From Druceiella hillmani (taxonomy: Eukaryota; Arthropoda; Insecta; Lepidoptera; Hepialidae), in the NCBI GenBank assembly GCA_039881145.1, contig JAYKKI010000095.1:7802501-7866500 (forward strand): a stretch of DNA of 64,000 bases. Reading direction: 5' to 3'. The notes beneath the pieces were generated by a model that saw nothing but the letters and a program-made list of their open reading frames with translations, made no database searches and was not told the origin of the DNA. Each line of letters opens with the position of its first letter. The stretch's first letter is position 1. The position numbers and the translations under genes were made by a program. Positions 1 through 10,449 of this stretch are shown in pieces.

Positions 1-11
1 AAGATCAATTT

Positions 12-359
12 TTATTTGGTAAAACTCTTAGAGACGATATCAAAATTGCTCATTTGCTCTTCTTCTTGTGCAGTTGGTGCTTCTATATCATCGAGTTCTG
101 CCATACACAGATTAACTCCAGTTTCTTGTTCCAGGAATTTTTCTATCATTGACTAGATACTGTTCCAATGTGTTTCAAAATCTTGTATCGAAGCACGCTT
201 GTGTAAGACACGCGGTTCTTGAAATTAATTGCGATTGCGAATGTTTGTATCTCTTAAAAGGTCTTGCAATTTTGCGACATTTTTTTTATCAGCAAGGGTG
301 TTTTTGTAATATGGGGAAGCATGACATAGAACTAAAGGGTTGTCTAAGAACGGGTAAAT
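12..359 (-). pseudogene. Broken 3' coding segment, protein not recognised
   Basis: On the minus strand a single reading frame runs from 359 down to a stop at 12-14 (115 codons), interrupted by in-frame TAA (225-227) and TAG (153-155). There are no frameshifts. The conceptual product is charged and protein-like, unlike the Ile/Phe/Lys-rich chance ORFs nearby. It contains segments such as KNVAKLQDLLRDTNI, ASIQDFETHWNSI and an acidic MAELDDIEAPTAQEEEQ near the C-terminus. A pyrimidine-rich stretch ending in TTCTTAG (minus strand, near 345-355) could be an old splice acceptor, which would make this a terminal exon copied as genomic DNA. An AATAAA overlaps the terminal stop. I do not recognise the family. 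It could be a host-gene relic or the C-terminus of a transposon protein. The reading-frame evidence is good; the identity is unknown. Confidence 0.55.
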
Positions 360-443
360 TTATGTGAGGTAACATATTAATGACTCTTTATTAATCCACA
401 AAAATAGCAAGAAAATATAAGTAATTCAACATATTTTAACTAA

Positions 444-566
444 AGGCCGACCGAAGCTTCGGCATCGGTTTCGGCTTCGACTACCTTCGGCCGCAAAGGG
501 CACCTTCGGCCGCATATTCTGCTTCGGCGAAAAAAGACTGAAGGTTTGGCCGAAGCCCAAAATGGC
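444..566. repeat. Cluster of CTTCGG/GGCCGAAG motifs
   Basis: About ten copies of CTTCGGC or its complement lie within 120 bp, in both orientations and irregularly spaced, in otherwise A+T-rich DNA. Irregular clusters of short inverted motifs like this resemble the subterminal repeats of hAT-type transposons. I did not find matching terminal inverted repeats, so the class is an inference. Confidence 0.45.
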
Positions 567-1120
567 GTCCAACCGAGTGATCCAGGCAAATAAATGAAGT
601 GTTACGTACAAGGCGCATGAGGATGGAATAGAAATAAGCAATTTGGGCAAATTATATCTGGAACAATACTAAGCGCTCTGATTAAACATAAGAATTATTG
701 TATTATGATTTATTATTGTATGCAACTGTTATATCAGACTCTAATTTGTGACAAAAGTTATCATATTAAAATAGCGTTTTATTTGATGAGAAACTTTTTT
801 AACGTTAAGAAAACGTTAAACGACAGAAAACGTTAAGAATTAATTCTATAAATTATATACCCTATCCTAGCGCCTTTCTATGACAATATTCTAGCGTTAT
901 GTATAGATCATTTTCATATGACAAAATATTGTCAACACTATATGTAAATTCCTTATTGACAAAAATGTTTCAAAAGAACGAATATTATCGTGCACAGCAA
1001 AATCGTCGTCATAAATCGTTATCGTTTTGCATGTATGCGTATTTTATTTATACGTAATATTTTAATTTTGCCAATAGTCATATTAAAATGCGTTTAGACA
1101 ATAGTCATATTGAAATATTC
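567..1120. other. A+T-rich stretch, no gene seen
   Basis: No coherent reading frame or RNA gene was seen. Three copies of AACGTTAA-type words occur at about 799-838. Confidence 0.5.
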
Positions 1121-1124
1121 ATTC

Positions 1125-1640
1125 ATAATTAATAAAATTATGGTCTGTTGTTATTGCAGCATTATCTTTTAAATAAATAAATGCGACGATACAACTGTGA
1201 AGATGATTTTGTAGTGGCGGTCGTTTGAAAAGGTTTCGTCTGTAGAGCACACACTGTTATAGCAATTCGAACGTTATCGTTCTGTTATTGTATCGTTACC
1301 GTATCGTAGGGGTCTCGAATGACAACGATGAGTATCGCCTAGAAATAAAATGTGTGCAATTAATAAACGGTAACATTAGAATAATAACTTGTAATTAATA
1401 AAATTATAATATATCCTTATTACAGAATTATTATTTAGTTTATAAATTTGACGATACGCCTGTACAGATGCTGCTACAATAGAGGTAGTGTGAAAGCGTT
1501 TCGATTGAAGTGCGCACACCGTTATTGTAATTTAAACCATATCGTTTCGTTTTTGCATCGTTATTGTTTTTAAAAATAACAGAGATGATCTTTTACACTT
1601 CTCGGAGTACCGCTTAGAAATAAAATAAGTAACGACTGAG
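1125..1640. repeat. Diverged two-copy tandem repeat, ~265-bp unit
   Basis: Two successive copies share the order AATTAATAAAATTAT, GACGATAC, a GTAGTG block, GCACACAC/CACACCGTTAT, ATCGTT words and CGCTTAGAAATAAAAT or CGCCTAGAAATAAAAT. The offset is about 264-275 bp. Identity is low, so the duplication is old. There is no coding potential. Confidence 0.5.
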
Positions 1641-1879
1641 GAGGGAGTATTAGGTAGGTACTCATATCTTTATTGGCTGCTAATATGTGAAACAATATTT
1701 TAGAAAGGATTAACAACTAAAAAATCGTCGGTAAATATAAAACTGTGTACACCGCGTCTCTTTTATTGTTAATCGAATAAGCAATTGTAAAAATAGTTAT
1801 AAATAAAAACAAGTTAAAAACTGCAGGATTTAGAGAGAATACACATAAAGATTCACACAAAATGGAGACTGAGAACAGT

Positions 1880-2080
1880 TTTCGAAAGGAGGGTTTTTGC
1901 AGAATTTTTTTACACAATTTAGAGTATTTGATAAATCATCTTAAAAATCAATAGACTTTATCTTTGATAGTTAAACAATCTATAAAATAAATCGCTAATA
2001 TCGATCGAAAATTGCAATCTGTAGCATATTCTTAAGCATATTTATGTACAGACCTTTACTTTATCATTCACAGACGTAAA
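1880..2080 (+). repeat. Dispersed repeat family A, copy 1
   Basis: This copy shares an ordered set of words with copies at 12.7, 35.5 and 49.8 kb: AATAGACTTTATCTTTGATAG ~ AATAGATTTCTA..GATAG, then GTTAACC-like, then TCGAAAATTG ~ CCAAGAATTGCGAC. The other copies lie in the same orientation. Class unknown; possibly a LINE 3' UTR or non-autonomous element. Confidence 0.4.
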
Positions 2081-2530
2081 GACATAGTGGTTACTTAAAA
2101 AATTATTATGATATAGAATAATTTCTATAGTTTTCCTATAACTTTCTGATCAAATTTTGCCAATCCTATTTTTTTAGGATTTTTGGTTTAGTAATGTCGA
2201 AAATTAATGGGGAGGGGGAGGGGAATACTGCATTTTTTGTAGATTTTTAAAACATCTTTTAAAACATGCAGTTTAAAATTATGAAAAAGTATTTTGTATC
2301 CTTCATAACAAGCTCTTTCAATTGACACTCCATGTGATTTATAAAATTTAAAAAAAAGTTGCGTAATTTCTTTAACCCCACGTAAATTGTTATATGAAAA
2401 TTTGGAAAAAGTAAGCTAATATGTGTAATAACTTATAGTGCAAAATAAGTGGATTAATAGAATGTGTAACTATGCCAAATTGTAAGTTTCTACGTCGCAT
2501 AGTTTATGAGTTCTACGTGACAGACGAATT
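2081..2530. other. A+T-rich stretch, no gene seen
   Basis: Contains a purine run (GGGGAGGGGGAGGGG, about 2209-2223) but no supported gene, RNA or clear repeat unit. Confidence 0.45.
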
Positions 2531-2592
2531 GACGCATCAGTATTCTTATAAGTATTCCCTTTTTTTTCTTTTAAGATACGGAATCCTAAAAA
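2531..2592 (+). repeat. Lepidopteran GGGTTCCGT...ACGGAACCCTAA-type repeat end (family B)
   Basis: A diverged copy reading CTTATAAGTATTCCC, a T-rich linker, then GATACGGAATCCTAAAAAG. This two-part terminal signature is a widespread interspersed repeat in Lepidoptera, and it recurs at least six more times in this window. Confidence 0.55.
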
Positions 2593-2769
2593 GCATATGC
2601 CCATATGATTTGGAATAAAATATCTCTCTGGTCACAGGTATGACAAAGATGTTCTCTCTTAAACACGGAAAAGGCGGCCGCCAACTGCCTAGATCTGGTT
2701 TATAAATAATATAGTAGTCAGAAATAACAAAATAGACGACATTACAAAAGCAGATAGGGTACAATTAAA

Positions 2770-3025
2770 GAAAGTTATATACCTTGAGTAGGGCGTGACG
2801 TTGGCGGGTGCCCATTACACGAACGAGACAGAATTAGATACAATGTTTAACTGGAGTTTTCCAGTAGATCCAATATTTGTACAGCGACGAGCGCGCAGCC
2901 GGGGAACTCGAGAATAATATCGTGGAGCTCTCGCCTTTCGCTCGCTTTATACAGGACATGCGACAAATGTGCCCGCCCGCCTTTTTTCATGCCTCCCGCC
3001 TAACTGTGGTTCCGACGGCCACTTA
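2770..3025. promoter_or_regulatory. GC-rich island, candidate regulatory element
   Basis: About 55% GC by eye (GCGCGCAGCCGGGGAACTCG, GCCCGCCCGCC), flanked by sequence near 30% GC. No ORF or repeat signature was recognised. Function is inferred only from composition and isolation. Confidence 0.3.
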
Positions 3026-3155
3026 GCTAATTCAAAATACTTTCACATGAATATTGACTTGTAAATATAAATTTTGGACCCGTTCCATTTAAAATCCTTT
3101 TTATTGATTGGATACACAAGTAATATTATTCTAAAAACAAACATTCGACATGAAC

Positions 3156-3371
3156 ATTTACCTATTTGAAGAAGGAAAATTATCAATTTCTACGTACGGA
3201 GTAGTATATAGTCATCAATTTTCACAATGTCTTATTTTTTATTATTGGTTGTATTTGCACAGTTAAATGCAAATACAACCAATAATAAAAAATAAGGCAT
3301 TGTGGAAATTGATGACTATATACTACTCCGTACGTAGAAATTGATAATTTTCCTTCTTCAAATAGGTAAAT
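3156..3371. repeat. Long near-perfect foldback, 104-bp arms
   Basis: The left arm (3156-3259) and right arm (3268-3371) are reverse complements across all 104 positions with no indel. They differ at only two positions, and both become G-U pairs in a plus-strand transcript. The loop is 8 nt (3260-3267). Outside the arms the match stops at once. It may be a foldback transposable element (MITE) or a hairpin-RNA siRNA source. No clear target-site duplication was seen. Confidence 0.9.
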
Positions 3372-3755
3372 ATATAAAAACAGTATATATCAATTAACGA
3401 AGATAATGTAATTAAATTGTTAAATGTATTTTACAGCTACTTCAACCGTTAATAACATTTTGGACCATTTAAAATGATCGAGACGGGAAAGAATTGGTTA
3501 ATACTCAAAGCCACATCATGTATATTTTAATGTATATTTTTACGCATTAAAACCATCAGTAAAAGTGTTGTTTTAGTACTTAAAATATTTACTAAAAGAG
3601 GATCATTTCTTAAATGTCTAATTGAATCATATCTAGAATGAGTAAATGAGAGAAAACAACACATAATTTGGCTTCTTTGTAATAAGTATATATAAACCTA
3701 ACAAATTTTATCCAACTATGTGATATATTTTAATTGATCACGCTAATTTTTAGTT

Positions 3756-3803
3756 AACTTTTAGTTAGCGCTGATAGTACACTATCAGCGCTAACTAAAA
3801 GTT
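3756..3803. repeat. Perfect 23-bp palindrome with 2-nt spacer
   Basis: Arms 3756-3778 and 3781-3803 (core TTAGTTAGCGCTGATAGT) are exact reverse complements. Pairing extends a few more bases if a 2-nt bulge is allowed. Likely a small foldback element. Confidence 0.8.
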
Positions 3804-4267
3804 TTAACTTGTTCGTATTCAGAATTAGGCAATTTTATTGTATGTACTACTCTGGTTGAATATAGTACGTTGCATATGAAATACTCTAAAAAGTATATTG
3901 ACATTTCAAAAGTTACTTATATTCTAATTATCTGTATCTATTTAGAAGACAATCCAAGTATATTTTGTTATATATATTAGAAAATTTTCTTTATTATACC
4001 GATAGGTAGAGAAGAGTGAGGAAATTGCGGATGTAAGTTAAATCCAGGAAAATATTTGTTTATTTCCGGTCTTCCTTTTGGTTATGGTACCATCACGCGA
4101 TTATTTTTGATGTGTTCAAATAACTAGTTTCACTATTACAAAATTAAAAATTTAAACAGGACCCCGCACAACGTTTTGGAAGTAAATTTTCTCAAAAGTA
4201 TTTAAGTCTTTCCTATAATATTGTATTTATGGTATGACCTTATTTGCCCATGTCAAGAATAATAGTG

Positions 4268-4388
4268 AATTTTCGAAATAAAAATAACGTTGATGTCTGA
4301 AATAAAAATAACGTTGATGTCTGAAATAAAAATAACGTAGATGTCTGAAATAAAAATAACGTTGATGTCTGAAATAAAAATAACGTTT
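4268..4388. repeat. 24-bp minisatellite, ~5 copies
   Basis: The unit is GATGTCTGAAATAAAAATAA plus CGTT, repeated head to tail with one substitution (GTAG for GTTG). A short ORF across it is only an effect of the 24-bp (8-codon) period. Confidence 0.9.
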
Positions 4389-4799
4389 TTATTTCAGACT
4401 ATCTTAATTATAGACCTAATTATTTTTAAACCAGATTTTCCAAAACTCTGTACGAAATCTATTCCTTACAGTGCTTCGGAAAATGTAACATTCGTCATTT
4501 TATTTCCCTTGAGTAGATGTATAAATTGGTTTCCACCACTAGCTGATCTAGACACAGCAGCATAAAGTTGATCATGAGAAAAACATTACTCTCTTAAATC
4601 AATTTCAACGTGCTTGAAGGTTTGTTTTTGGAAGTTATTTGTGGCGGAGACAAAATATATTTTGAGAGGCAATCAGGTTTCTTTGAAAGTTATTTATGAA
4701 ATAATGATATAAAGGCAACCAAGCTAGTCCCTCACTGCGTACCCACTTTTAAGGGATGTTTCCTGACTTATCTTATATTTTAACACTGTTCTACCCTTA

Positions 4800-4975
4800 T
4801 AAATATTAGCATAATAATGTGTAGCCTATAACCTCCCCTAAAGTAAGGGCTTTCTAACACAAAAAGGATTTTTGAAATCGAATATACGGTTCCAGAAAAT
4901 AGAGCGAACAGACAAATGAACAAACAAATTTCTCCGCTTTATATATTACTGTAGATAAGTGAATATATTTAATAA
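4800..4975 (-). repeat. Lepidopteran interspersed repeat family C
   Basis: The ordered words GCCTATAACCTCCC, GGGCTTTCTAACAC, GATTTTTGAAATCG, GGTTCCAGA and a tail of ACAAACAAA then CTTTATATATTACT match an abundant lepidopteran repeat. The window holds the same family in opposite orientation at 31021-31150. Confidence 0.6.
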
Positions 4976-5200
4976 TTTTTTATTAATATCATATTATTCC
5001 TAGAGCCTCTGGTAATTGTGGACAGTAAAGTTTTCCAATTCGTTAAACAAATTTATTTTACTTTATTTCAAACAATTAATATTTAATTTGCATAACTAAA
5101 TTATGGTTATTTCTAATTAAGGGCAGATGTAATATGAGTAATGTTGTTTTATTTGTCTTAAGTGACCCTAATTCACCACCTTCCTCCTATTTTTTCTGAA

Positions 5201-5336
5201 AAATCTAGTAGATTATAGACCAAAATTAATTTCATAAAAATAATGGTAAAAATTGCGTAAAAAATAATTAAAAAATCTAGTAGATTATAGACCAAAGTTA
5301 ATTTGAAGGAAATAATGGTAAAAATTGCGTTTAAAA
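5201..5336. repeat. 72-bp tandem duplication
   Basis: Two copies both contain AAAAATCTAGTAGATTATAG, then AATTAATTT or GTTAATTTG, then AATAATGGTAAAAATTGCGT. They are nearly identical and adjacent. Confidence 0.8.
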
Positions 5337-6056
5337 TAAAAAGATCAAGTCTGTTCTAAATAGGCAACAAGTTCAACATTTAAATTCATCCTCGCTGGAT
5401 TACTACTTGCGATAGTCCTGTATAAAGACCTTCTATGTAGGTACAAAAGAAAGGGCCTAAATAATTTGAAATGGTAAATTTTAACAAGTTACGGGCGTGT
5501 TGTTTGATTTTACATTTCGACACTGACTGTATCCTCGACCGGCGTACGCTGTGGCGCTGTTGCGAATATACCCGATATTCCGTTTTACCAGCTTCGTCTT
5601 ATTCAAAATTAATTTACGTATGTAATGAATATTAAAAAAAAATGTATATTTATACGACAAATTAAAAACAGCATTTAACATAAACTGAATGTCTCATTTA
5701 CTTTTCAAGCCGAGTTATAATTAATATTTAAATATTCATTAGAAACGACTATCATATTCCTATCACATATTTACTGGTAAATAATCGTAAATATTTTTCT
5801 AGGACATCTTTTTATGCTAATAAAAGTTAATATTATTTTTGCCTGTTGGGAAATTAGATCGTAACGAAAAGTGAAACACATTGGAGGTGGGGAGCTATAG
5901 ATATTTTCTTGCGTCACTCAGGCAAAATGAAATAAGACTAGTTTGTTTCAGTTCTTCTCATACCATCTGTTATAGAAGAGAATTTATATAATTTATTTTA
6001 TGTATTAAAAATTACTGACAGGATGTCGTAAACAATTCAATTTAAAACATTCTTTA
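5337..6056. other. A+T-rich stretch, no gene seen
   Basis: A 66-codon minus ORF (5481-5681) is present but its composition is chance-like. No repeat unit was recognised. Confidence 0.4.
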
Positions 6057-6119
6057 ATAATAATAATAATGAAATATAATAATAATATAATAATAATGAA
6101 TAATAATAATAATAATAAT
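6057..6119. repeat. (AAT)n microsatellite
   Basis: Imperfect AAT/ATA trinucleotide tract. Confidence 0.9.
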
Positions 6120-6827
6120 GAAACTTTATCTCTTTTTTTCTTTTGTCTCTCTTTCATGCTTCAAAGCGCAATGGATTTTCATGAAATTCTTTACAGAGAT
6201 CACATATATTCTAGATTAAATGATAGGTTATAGTATATAATTACGCAATTGTTTAAAAGATCAGATAATATAAACACAAACAAATTGTTTCCACATATGC
6301 AAAAATGAATATTAACTAGCTTCAATAATAAGCGTTTTAATGATAAACGTATTAATTATGAACATAATATTCATGAATCATTATGTAAATAAATTACTGT
6401 TGCTTAATAAAGATATTTAGCTACAAAAGTTCCTTTCACACTATATATTTATAATTTATAATTTAGTATTTATAAAGGTAATAACTTATCCTTGCGTATA
6501 TTTACGCAGTATATACGTTTATCATTCGGGCAGGGAATTCTGCCAATGGGAGGTTCGCGTAAGTATGAAGTGAAGATAGAGGGAAGGGAATCTGCTTAAA
6601 TACAAACAGGAAATTCTAATATATATTTATTACGTAATATATACTTATTATTATTTTATTATATACCGGCAATAATTTTTTTTATTATACGATATTTCCC
6701 TTATTAATATTTATCCTTTTTTTATTCAAAATAATAACAAGAAGTTTCACGTCTCGCACAGATTGCGATCTCACGTCCTTCTTTTAATCAAAAGCATTAT
6801 AAACTTATTTATGAATAATTAAAATAT

Positions 6828-6875
6828 TGTAGGGTTCAGTACCTCAAAAGGAAAAATGGTACCCTTCTAAGATTT
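6828..6875 (-). repeat. Family B repeat end
   Basis: Reads GTAGGGTTCAGTACCTCAAA, then AGGAAAAATGGTACCCTTC, the complement of the family B signature. It is followed by AGAAACCGTTTGACACAGAAA, typical of the interior of this repeat. Confidence 0.6.
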
Positions 6876-7760
6876 GTTTAGTAACATCCCATTTTCTTAG
6901 AAACCGTTTGACACAGAAATTTCAATCTTTGCATAGTAATACTCGTAGATCGTATTAACTCTCTCTCAGAGGGCACAAATTAAGCACTTGGAAATTTTTT
7001 CTTTAGTTTTAAATATCATATGTCATATCGTTTCAAAGGGTTAATTATAAGGAATCCAAAAACATCTTCTTTAGAATTTAAAGAGGCCTACCCTCATCGA
7101 TTTGCACAAAATGTTCATAAAAGTACGTTACTGAAGCAAAAGACTTGAAAAAAATTGGATTGATACGAAATTACTGGAAGATTAAAGGAAAGCTATAACA
7201 GATGTATCTTAGATATTATTATTTTGGGAAATTTAAGACGATTTTCTATCTGTATTGAAAGATATGCTAAACAAAATATTATTCCATACGGTGAAAAATA
7301 ATATTAACATTTATAAATCGTTCAACAGAAATATTTTGAATGTTTAAAATGTTAAATGTGTCAAATGAGAGTTCCATTCATACTTGACAGGAATTTGATG
7401 GATGTTTAAAAATGGAATCATTTTGGATACAGTGTTTATGTTAAGAAATCAATATTAAAATGTACACTTGGTTTACGGTTTGGGTGTTATTAAAATTGAT
7501 ATAATAAATTATCATTAAGAAATATGGTGTATTTCACTTAGGTCCACTGTGTAATAATTACGAGATAAGTAACGAATTCAGCTTTTGCACTGATTAAATC
7601 AAACCATTATCTATTTAACCAATTGAATTTCATTAATTGAAATCGCATTTAATCATATTATCAACATTCCGCAGACTTCTTATCTTACGGAAGTGATCGC
7701 CAATAAGAAGACCTTTGGGCATATCGTGTGTTACGTATTGTTGCGTACACTATGATTTTA
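6876..7760. other. A+T-rich stretch, no gene seen
   Basis: Contains no supported gene. The part to about 7150 may be the degraded body of the family B element that ends at 6828. Confidence 0.4.
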
Positions 7761-7762
7761 TA

Positions 7763-8250
7763 ACACTTGTCAGATTTTATTTATTGTCGTTCACGTAAGT
7801 ATTATAAAACATTATAATTGTCCATCACGTAAATATGACAAGTCAATTTTTAATCCTTATCATGTTTTATGTTATCGACAATAAGTAAAACATGACAAGT
7901 GAATTTATAATGCTTGTTATATTTTACCTGATCGACAATAAGTAAAATAAGGTAAATGATTAATAATAAGTAAAATATGACAAGAATCTTTACAATACTT
8001 TTTAAATTTTACGTGATCGACAATAGTAAAATATGACAAGAATCTTTACAATACTTTTTAAATTTTACGTGATCGACAATAGTAAAATATGACAAGAATC
8101 TTTACAATACTTTTTAAATTTTACGTGATCGACAATAATAAAATATGACAAGAATCTTTACAATACTTTTTAAATTTTACGTGATCGACAATAGTAAAAT
8201 ATGACAAGAGTAGGTATTCATAATGCTTGTAATATTTTATGTGATCGACT
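7763..8250. repeat. 56-bp satellite, four clean copies plus diverged and inverted flanks
   Basis: Four consecutive 56-bp units lie at 7980-8035, 8036-8091, 8092-8147 and 8148-8203. They carry ATCTTTACAATACTTTTTAA and TTTTACGTGATCGACAATAG and differ by one or two bases. Diverged copies extend left to about 7840 and right to 8250. At 7763-7799 the monomer appears in inverted orientation (CACTTGTCAGATTTTATTTA..GTCG). Confidence 0.88.
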
Positions 8251-8274
8251 TTTCATATTTAACCGTCAAGATAT

Positions 8275-8970
8275 GTGTGTCATGCATGCATGACATACAT
8301 GAATATATTGCCGAAGATCACCTTCAAATGGTAAAATATCTACAATAAAGAAGAACTTAAATGTTAGTCTCTTCATTAGATTATTGTTATGAAATATCTA
8401 CTCTGCTGTTGCATCTGATATGTCATGCATGCATGACTTAAATGAACATATTACTGGATATCACCTTCAAGTGATAAAATATCTACAATAAAGAAGAGCT
8501 TAAATGTTAGTCTCTTCATTAGATTATTGTTATGAAATATCTACTCTGCTGTTGCATTTGATATGTCATGCATGCATGACTTAAATGAACATATTACTGG
8601 ATATCACCTTCAAGTGATAAAATATCTACAATAAAGAAGAACTTAAATGTTAGTCTCTTCATTAAATTATTGTTATGAAATATCTACTCTGCTGTTGCAT
8701 TTGATATGTCATGCATGCATGACTTAAATGAACATATCTACAATAAAGAAGAACTTAAATGTTAGTCTCTTCACTAGATTATTGTTATGAAATATCTACT
8801 CTGCTGTTGCATTTGATATGTCATGCATGCATGACTTAAATGAACATAGTACTGGATATCACCTTCAAGTGATAAAATATCTAAAATAAAGAAGAACTTA
8901 AATGTTAGTCTCTTCATTAGATTATTGTTATGAAATATCTACTCTGCTGTTGCATCTGATACATGTCATG
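8275..8970. repeat. 143-bp satellite, five units
   Basis: Unit boundaries are 8275-8418 (diverged), 8419-8561, 8562-8704, 8705-8816 (31-bp internal deletion) and 8817-8959. Each unit opens with the perfect palindrome GTCATGCATGCATGAC and ends in CTCTGCTGTTGCATYTGA. The array abuts the 56-bp array. Confidence 0.92.
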
Positions 8971-9072
8971 TAGGTATAAAAAGTACTTACAAGTATTCGG
9001 TAATCGCTACGTTCCAAAGATATTCGATCGTACTATGCAAGCGACTGTGCCCGAAGGTTTAACTCGTCGACA

Positions 9073-9393
9073 ATGCCGCGAGCTGCGCCGTACGGTGAAG
9101 CATTATTTCTAATACAAATATTTGACAAAGATGAAACTTTCATTACGAAACGGAGCCGTTGCAATATTCATGTTTTAACATTTCGGTTTTACGCCGTTGT
9201 TAGATTTTATCTCGAGTTTAGTTTCTTCAGACAAAATACGATTAAAGAGTTAAAATACTTCACTATTCAAATATATATTTGTATTGTAACGTTGTGCTTC
9301 GCCACACTAAAGCCACTCTGTGGATTAAGATGTTCAATCTTTTCTACTGATGTTGATTTCAATAATCTTTTTGTAGAGTTTACAAAAATGTAA
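9073..9393 (+). CDS. Uncertain small ORF downstream of a TATA-like box
   Basis: A 106-codon ORF begins at an ATG in good translation context (CGACAATGC), in a short GC-richer patch. A TATAAAAAG at 8975-8983 lies about 90 bases upstream, a plausible promoter distance. The product is hydrophobic and Cys-containing in its C-terminal half (CIVTLCFATLKPLCGLRC) and matches no family I know. It overlaps an opposing open frame (9267-9488), so one or both may be chance. Confidence 0.2.
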   Translation: MPRAAPYGEALFLIQIFDKDETFITKRSRCNIHVLTFRFYAVVRFYLEFSFFRQNTIKELKYFTIQIYICIVTLCFATLKPLCGLRCSIFSTDVDFNNLFVEFTKM

Positions 9394-9488
9394 TTTTTCA
9401 TGGGCTGTACTGGCATGTTTATGGATTTAATTTTTAATTGCCACACGAGCTTTAAATATTCAGTGGTGTATTCAAGTCTAATTATCAT
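9267..9488 (-). pseudogene. Uncertain coding-like segment, unrecognised
   Basis: The 73-codon minus frame has balanced, protein-like composition (segments MPVQPMKNYIFVNSTKRLL and SVEKIEHLNPQSGFSVAKHN) rather than the Ile/Tyr/Phe bias of chance ORFs here. No splice sites or family identification. It may be a transposon relic or a chance frame. Confidence 0.25.
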
Positions 9489-9610
9489 AAAAGTTTACTA
9501 AGTTGATATTTTAATAATATATAAATGAAAAAACCATATAATTAGTTCGTCACGTCCTAATTCAACATAGAATTATAAAATAATTGTTTTTCTTCATTTA
9601 CGTTATAATA

Positions 9611-9810
9611 AAAAGTTCACTTAGTAGTTTTATATAAAAAACGTGATATCTAAAAGACCGTATCTTCGTATCTTTTTATAGTATTGAGTTAGACTCTTGA
9701 ATTTTTTACAGGAATGTGGGATCATAGACATAATATTTAATATTAACTTGACATGTATTGAGAAGTACACGTAGTAGTTTTATATAAAAAAGGAGATATT
9801 TGAAAGACGG
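9611..9810. repeat. Direct repeat of ~48 bp, 150 bp apart
   Basis: AGTAGTTTTATATAAAAAA followed by GATAT.T.AAAGAC occurs at 9611-9657 and again at 9761-9809. The second copy runs directly into the retrotransposon relic. Confidence 0.6.
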
Positions 9811-10319
9811 CCATTACACGATCAGCAGTTGAAAAGCTCAATAAGATTTGGAAGGATAAGAGGATAACCAAAAATACTAAGCTCCGACTCATGAAATGTC
9901 TTGTCCTTCCAATCTTTCTCTATGGTGCTGAAATTTGGTTCCTGCGCTTACAGGATCGCCAAAAAATCGACGCCTTGGAGATGTGATGTTGGAAGCATAT
10001 GCTGAAGATCCCTTGGACCGCTTTCCGCACTAACAACTCTATTCTGAAGAAATTCAAGGTTAAAGAACAATTTTCATCGACTGTGCAACTGCGAATACTT
10101 CTTTGGTCACATATCAGGAACGAGCATTCGATCGAGCGACTGATAGTACACGGCCACGTATAGGGCAAGAGGTCTAGAGGCCGATCACATTCTCGATGGA
10201 CGGACCAAATTAAATCAGTAACGCAAACTACCGTGACTGAGTGCTCTCGCAGCGCAGCGAACTGGCAGAAATGGAGAGACATTGCTAAGGAGGTAGTTCA
10301 GACCAGGAAGACCGTATAA
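9807..10319 (+). pseudogene. C-terminal part of a non-LTR retrotransposon reverse transcriptase (RTE-like)
   Basis: A 170-codon frame encodes the region after the RT palm of lepidopteran endonuclease/reverse-transcriptase elements. It reads TAITRSAVEKLNKIWKD, then LVLPIFLYGAEIWFLR, DRQKIDALEM-CWKHMLKIPWTAFRTN, LLWSHIRNEHSIERLIVHG and RGRSHSRWTDQIKSVTQ. This is the usual order for these proteins. Two in-frame stops break it (TGA 9984-9986 replacing an expected Trp, and TAG 10161-10163), but there is no frameshift and the terminal stop at 10317-10319 is conserved. Endonuclease and palm are absent, consistent with 5' truncation. Non-functional. Confidence 0.88.
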
Positions 10320-10395
10320 AGAATATACATGTACAATCACCCTCTCAATCAAGAAAAGGTCTAGACTGAGGCAATCAGATAGGTGATTAAAAATG

Positions 10396-10448
10396 TGATC
10401 CTATAAGGGTTTCTTTTTACTTAATTTTGAATTACGGGACCCTAAAAA
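10396..10448 (+). repeat. Family B repeat end
   Basis: Reads GTGATCCTATAAGGGTTTC, then ATTACGGGACCCTAAAAAG, a recognisable copy of the terminal signature, about 75 bp after the retrotransposon relic. Confidence 0.65.
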
Positions 10449-10449
10449 G

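Noticed and set aside
4341..4565. ORF with MSEIKIT repeats
   Set aside because: The 24-bp minisatellite gives an 8-codon repeat by arithmetic; no evidence of translation.
8275..8970. Possible centromeric satellite
   Set aside because: Only five units, flanked by unrelated DNA, and lepidopteran chromosomes are holocentric. A local expansion is enough to explain it.
9920..10282. 120-codon minus ORF
   Set aside because: Antisense to the RT relic at 9807-10319, where the plus-strand protein motifs are unmistakable.
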